NCBI GenBank assembly: GCA_015065805.1
Contig: SVPN01000015.1
Coordinates: 1 to 40,709 of the forward strand
Reading direction: 5' to 3'
DNA from: Oscillospiraceae bacterium
Lineage (GTDB): Bacteria; Bacillota; Clostridia; Oscillospirales; Acutalibacteraceae
DNA: 40,709 nt
This document shows positions 37,183 to 40,709 of the stretch, piece after piece. A program made the translations under genes and the position numbers. The notes under the pieces were generated by a model that did no database searches, was not told the origin of the DNA, and saw only the letters and a program-made list of their open reading frames with translations. The stretch's first letter is position 1. Each line of letters opens with the position of its first letter.

Positions 37183-38568
37183 ATGAATAGCACCGTAACA
37201 CTTCCCGTGGTACAACACAGCAAACACTATGACATCGTCGTTGTCGGCGGCGGCACGGCGGGTGCTGTTGCGGCGATCGCGGCGGCGGAAAGCGGCAAGG
37301 ATGTGCTGATCGTGGAGCGCGGTTATGCACTGGGCGGCTCGGCGACACTGGCACAGGTGACGCCGCTGATGGGCACGCGCATCGGCAAGTATCGCAACTC
37401 CTACATCGGCATCCGTCTGCAGAATATGCTCGAAGAGCGCGGCTATACCGCCGCACCGTGGGCGGGCTGTGACAAGACGCTGTTCTCCCCTGTGACGCTG
37501 ACGGTCGTTTTGGAGGAAATGTGCGTGAATGCGGGCGTGGAGCTCCTTTACGGCGCTTCCTATGTCAACAGCGTGACGGAGAACGGCCGCATCCAAGCGG
37601 TGCTGGTGCAGACGCTTGAAGGGCTTGTCCGTATCGATACCTCGTTTGTGATCGATGCCACGGGCGATGCGCAGGTGGCGTTCACCTGCGGTTGTCCGTT
37701 TGAGGCGGGCGATCCCGAAAATAACAACGAAAACCAGAATATGTCGCTCCGCTTTGCGGTGGGCAACATTGATTTTAAACGCGTTAACAAATTCCTCAAG
37801 GAGGAATGCGGTGAGGACGCCGATCCTGAATCGGAGCAGACCTATATGGCGCACGAGTGGAAGAGCACCTCGGCACCGCTGTACAACCTTTTCTGCAAGG
37901 GTCTTGAAAACGGCGATATCGAGCGTGCGGACGGCGTGTATTTCCAGAGCTTCACGTCGAAAGCATTCGGGCGCGGCGTGATGTATTTCAACTGCCCCGA
38001 GGCACCGCGTTGCCGCAACACCACCGACTCGATCGCGGTGTCGCAGGGTGTTGCCGACTGCCGTGCATCGGCGGTACGTGTGCATCGTTTCCTGCAAAAG
38101 TATGTCCCCGGCTTTGAGGACAGCACCATCATCTCCTTTGCACAGTTAGCGGGTGTGCGTGAAAGCCGCCGTATCGTCGGTGAATACTGGCTGACGATCG
38201 AGGATTACAACGCGCGTGCCAAATTCCCCGATGCGATCGCGCAAAGTGCGTATCCCATCGATGTGCACGGCAAAGCGGTGCTTGTTCATCCCAACGATTT
38301 TGCGCCGGGTGAATTTTTCGAGATCCCCTACGGCTGTCTGGTCGCCAAAGGGGTAGACAATCTGTTGGTGGCGGGACGGTGCTCGTCGGCGTCCTTCTGG
38401 GCGCAATCCGCCATCCGTATTCAGCTGGTATGCCACGCCTTCGGTGAAGCGGCGGGCATCGCGGCGGCAATGGCACTTGACCTCAACTGCGCGGCGGCGA
38501 AGGTTGACGGTGCAAGCGTACGGGCGGAAATGATCGCCCGCGGCGGTACATTTGCTCCGGTCGATTGA
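37183..38568 (+). CDS. FAD-dependent oxidoreductase
   Basis: A 461-residue cytosolic flavoprotein. The N-terminal dinucleotide-binding motif VVVGGGTAGAVAA (about 16-28) and the ERGYALGGSATLAQ segment bind FAD. The C-terminal LLVAGRCSSASFWAQSAIR with HAFGEAAGIAAAMA is typical of the FAD_oxidored/fumarate-reductase-like group. Members are often annotated as putative dehydrogenases next to sugar-use genes, but the substrate is not predictable. There is no signal peptide. ATG at 37183 is preceded by GAAGGAG at eight bases; the GTG at 37174 overlaps that site and is rejected. It is separated from the transport operon by terminators and followed within 46 bases by the lipoprotein glycosidase gene. 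Confidence 0.85.
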   Translation: MNSTVTLPVVQHSKHYDIVVVGGGTAGAVAAIAAAESGKDVLIVERGYALGGSATLAQVTPLMGTRIGKYRNSYIGIRLQNMLEERGYTAAPWAGCDKTLFSPVTLTVVLEEMCVNAGVELLYGASYVNSVTENGRIQAVLVQTLEGLVRIDTSFVIDATGDAQVAFTCGCPFEAGDPENNNENQNMSLRFAVGNIDFKRVNKFLKEECGEDADPESEQTYMAHEWKSTSAPLYNLFCKGLENGDIERADGVYFQSFTSKAFGRGVMYFNCPEAPRCRNTTDSIAVSQGVADCRASAVRVHRFLQKYVPGFEDSTIISFAQLAGVRESRRIVGEYWLTIEDYNARAKFPDAIAQSAYPIDVHGKAVLVHPNDFAPGEFFEIPYGCLVAKGVDNLLVAGRCSSASFWAQSAIRIQLVCHAFGEAAGIAAAMALDLNCAAAKVDGASVRAEMIARGGTFAPVD

Positions 38569-38614
38569 TCGGTCGAATAATAATCAAATCTGGAATCAAA
38601 CGGAGGAACACACT

Positions 38615-40426
38615 ATGAAAACAACTCTGTGGCGTTTGCTTGCACTGGCGCTGGCGGTCGTGATGATGATCGGCTGCTTTGCATCCTGCAAGAACGACAA
38701 CGGCGGCACGAAGGATCCCGTTGACGATCCCTTCAACAGCGCCAAAGAAGAAGGCACCGAGGCGGAGCTGACCGCGGTGCGCGAAAGCCTGATCAAAGCG
38801 ACCGAAACCAAGGGCTTCGGTGATATCACCAAGTTAGAGCTGTACGAAAACGGCGCGCGTTCCGCGACCGATAAGCTCGTGCAGGTCAAGGACAACAAGA
38901 AGTTCTACTATGCCGGCGATAAAAAGCGCCTTGTCAACTATCCCGACGGCTATATGCTGGATATGCCCGCCGACTGGACGCCGGATTTCCGTCTGTCCAC
39001 CAGACGCGTGCGTTTTGACACCAATGAGGTGTCGCTGATCGCATCGCACGAGGCAAACGGCATCCGCTATCACGGCGGCTTTGATCAATACCTCACGGCG
39101 CTGTACCTCTTCGTGGCGAATGTCGATTCGCAGAAGAACAACGGCATTTCCGTTGTGGAAGCACGCAAGGAGGTCAAGATCAACGACGACTGGAATGCGT
39201 CCGTTTACCGTCTGAAGATCGACAACTGCCCCGAAACCATCAAGGCGTACTATACCTACGTTGACTATTACAACAACGACAAGAACGACACCTACCACTT
39301 TATGTTCAAAGCGGTGGATGACCGTGACTTCTCGGAGGTGTATATGAGCTTCCAGAAGATCTACGACAAGGGTGCCGCCATCGACACGATGATCTATCCC
39401 GAAGCGGCAAACCCCAACTGGGCAGAGGAAACCAAGGCACATTATGAGGCGCTCAAGGAGCAGGATTATGTGGATTGGGGTCTGTTTGCTTACAGACTGC
39501 AGACCACCGGCTGGAAGCTGACCATCCCTGTGCTGGAGAAGAAGACGGGCTATACGTTCCCCGTTATCTCCGAGTACACGCACTACGGTGCGATGCCGAC
39601 GATGAACAGCAAGTTCGAAGCAAGCGAGTTCCCGCTTGAGTTCGGTCAGAAGGTTGTCGCGGACGGCGACCGTATGATGCAGTTCACCTATCAGTACACC
39701 GTGAACAACAATATGGATCTGACGCACAAGAATCCGATCATGGATATCTATCGCGGCACGGAGGAATCCAAGCAGGTCCTCACGCAGTATGCACAGGGTG
39801 CGGCGGAATTCGGTCAGCCCTTCTATTTCCGTCTTAACAACGAGATGAACACCGACTGGACCAGCTACTGCCCGATGGCAAATATGCTCGATCCCGATAT
39901 CTTCGCGTCCACCTGGGTGACGCTGTATGACATCTTCACCGAGACCGGTGCGAACAAGTACGCGATCTGGATCTTCAACGGCTTTGATAACTCCTACCCG
40001 CCGTACAACTGGGCGGATTACCGTTGCCTGATGCCCGATCCGAACTACATCGATATGATCGGTCTGACCGGCTACAACTTCGTCACTCCCGAAGACACCA
40101 CCACGTGGGAAACCTTCGAGGCGAAGTACGACAAGATCCACGAGGCATATGCCAAGCATTTTGAAGACTGGGCATGGATCATTTCCGAGTTCGGTTGCGA
40201 AACCAGCACCGATCCCAACCAGTCCAAGGCAACCTGGGTCAAGGAGATGTTCGAAACCCTCAACAACGGCAAATATCCCCAGCTGAAGGTCGCGGTGTGG
40301 TTCAACTGCTCGGACTATGACCAGAACGGCAACGTTACCAACGACCTGAACCTCGAAAAGGATGCGGAGGTCATCAAGGCGTTTAAGGAAGGCCTTGAAC
40401 TGACGCAGCCGTCGATGAAAGAGTAA
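38615..40426 (+). CDS. Lipoprotein with GH26-like glycosidase domain
   Basis: A 603-residue lipoprotein with lipobox FASC and lipidated C25. Residues about 45-280 form an unrecognised alpha/beta domain starting with EGTEAELTAVRE. From about 285 to 595 lies a TIM-barrel glycosidase domain. YFRLNNEMNTDW carries the probable acid/base E410, matching the RxxHEMNG-W pattern of GH26 mannanases. IISEFGC carries the probable nucleophile E525, and WFNCSDYDQNG follows at the last strands. The usual histidine before the acid/base glutamate is replaced by asparagine, so this is a divergent member and activity is uncertain. ATG at 38615 follows CGGAGGAAC. An upstream in-frame ATG overlaps the previous gene and lacks a site. 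It probably degrades a mannan- or beta-glucan-type polymer at the cell surface. Confidence 0.75.
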   Translation: MKTTLWRLLALALAVVMMIGCFASCKNDNGGTKDPVDDPFNSAKEEGTEAELTAVRESLIKATETKGFGDITKLELYENGARSATDKLVQVKDNKKFYYAGDKKRLVNYPDGYMLDMPADWTPDFRLSTRRVRFDTNEVSLIASHEANGIRYHGGFDQYLTALYLFVANVDSQKNNGISVVEARKEVKINDDWNASVYRLKIDNCPETIKAYYTYVDYYNNDKNDTYHFMFKAVDDRDFSEVYMSFQKIYDKGAAIDTMIYPEAANPNWAEETKAHYEALKEQDYVDWGLFAYRLQTTGWKLTIPVLEKKTGYTFPVISEYTHYGAMPTMNSKFEASEFPLEFGQKVVADGDRMMQFTYQYTVNNNMDLTHKNPIMDIYRGTEESKQVLTQYAQGAAEFGQPFYFRLNNEMNTDWTSYCPMANMLDPDIFASTWVTLYDIFTETGANKYAIWIFNGFDNSYPPYNWADYRCLMPDPNYIDMIGLTGYNFVTPEDTTTWETFEAKYDKIHEAYAKHFEDWAWIISEFGCETSTDPNQSKATWVKEMFETLNNGKYPQLKVAVWFNCSDYDQNGNVTNDLNLEKDAEVIKAFKEGLELTQPSMKE

Positions 40427-40438
40427 TTTCCGACTTGT

Positions 40439-40472
40439 GCACAGCACGGCAATTGCGGTTGCCGTGCTGTGC
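40439..40472 (+). promoter_or_regulatory. Perfect intergenic hairpin
   Basis: A perfect 14-bp stem (40439-40452 with 40459-40472) around a six-base loop lies 13 bases after the glycosidase stop. No U-tract follows, and the next gene's ribosome site is about 12 bases downstream. It is of the same kind as the hairpins at 24532 and 35681. Confidence 0.65.
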
Positions 40473-40499
40473 CGGTTGAAATGCAGGAGGGATGCAACA

Positions 40500-40700
40500 A
40501 TGCGCAATCATTCCAAGTGGATTCGTGTGATCAGCACGGTTACGGCCGTGGTGCTGATGCTGGCAATGCTGTCGGCGTGCGACTCAAACGGCAACAAGGA
40601 CGACGGCACGCTCCCCAACGGCAACGTGCTGACCGTACAGGAGGAGGGCTCCGAAAAGGAGCTGACCGCCGTGCGTGAAAACCTCATCAAGGCAACCTGA
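40500..40700 (+). pseudogene. Start of a paralogous lipoprotein, interrupted by TGA near the window end
   Basis: Sixty-six codons with a lipoprotein signal (LSAC, C at about residue 27) and the segment EEGSEKELTAVRENLIKAT. This clearly matches the N-terminus of the preceding GH26-like lipoprotein (EEGTEAELTAVRESLIKAT). An in-frame TGA at 40698-40700 then falls where the paralogue reads on, and the next codons (S-K-D) could still align with T-K-G. The gene is therefore either truncated by a nonsense change or affected by sequence error at the contig edge. AGGAGG lies just upstream of the ATG. The rest of the gene is outside the window. Confidence 0.6.
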
Positions 40701-40709
40701 TCGAAGGAC

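Overview
The window looks like chromosome from a Gram-positive member of the Clostridia, probably a gut Oscillospirales/Ruminococcaceae-type organism. Support: moderately GC-rich coding DNA, strong AGGAGG-type ribosome sites, some TTG and GTG starts, consensus sigma-A promoters, lipoprotein and type I signal peptides, a single-membrane envelope plan, and ABC sugar importers without their own ATPase. The genus cannot be read from the sequence. The right end looks like a contig end or the start of another paralogue. No tRNA, rRNA, CRISPR array, insertion sequence or phage gene was seen.

Region A (1-482) is non-coding. It holds two strong bidirectional intrinsic terminators flanking a 175-bp block of small palindromes bounded by AATGATG / CATCATT.

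Region B (483-18530, minus strand) is a six-gene operon read from a consensus promoter at 18611-18640. In transcription order it encodes three paralogous secreted single-pass VWA-domain proteins, a 1213-residue cytosolic tubulin/FtsZ-like protein, a 670-residue protein with two membrane helices, and a 1488-residue polytopic protein. The last has a proline/acid-rich linker and a C-terminal zinc-ribbon plus HExxH peptidase that resembles plant DA1. The likely picture is an envelope-spanning machine with VWA sensors or adhesins outside, short conserved tails inside, a cytoskeletal GTPase and membrane-bound effectors. It is the best candidate for an undescribed system here.

Region C (18531-20194) is a divergent promoter region followed by a monocistronic membrane-anchored phosphodiester glycosidase (NAGPA-type).

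Region D (20430-36828, plus strand) is a large carbohydrate import and sensing locus. It contains an AraC-type regulator, two tandem-duplicated lipoprotein solute-binding proteins, a 951-residue secreted protein fusing beta-sandwich modules to a solute-binding domain, a permease pair, a beta-propeller/Yip1 membrane protein, a DUF5696-like secreted protein, a second permease pair, and a membrane-anchored surface protein. It ends in terminators. No ATP-binding subunit is present, so a shared MsmX-type ATPase elsewhere is implied. Strong GC-rich hairpins without U-tracts sit between several genes and may set the stoichiometry of binding protein to permease.

Region E (36829-40709, plus strand) has a 354-bp intergenic stretch with terminators and two REP-like palindromes, then an FAD-dependent oxidoreductase, a lipoprotein with a GH26-like glycosidase domain, and the start of a paralogous lipoprotein interrupted by an in-frame TGA next to the window end. 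Functions are inferred from sequence motifs read by eye; no database search was possible.
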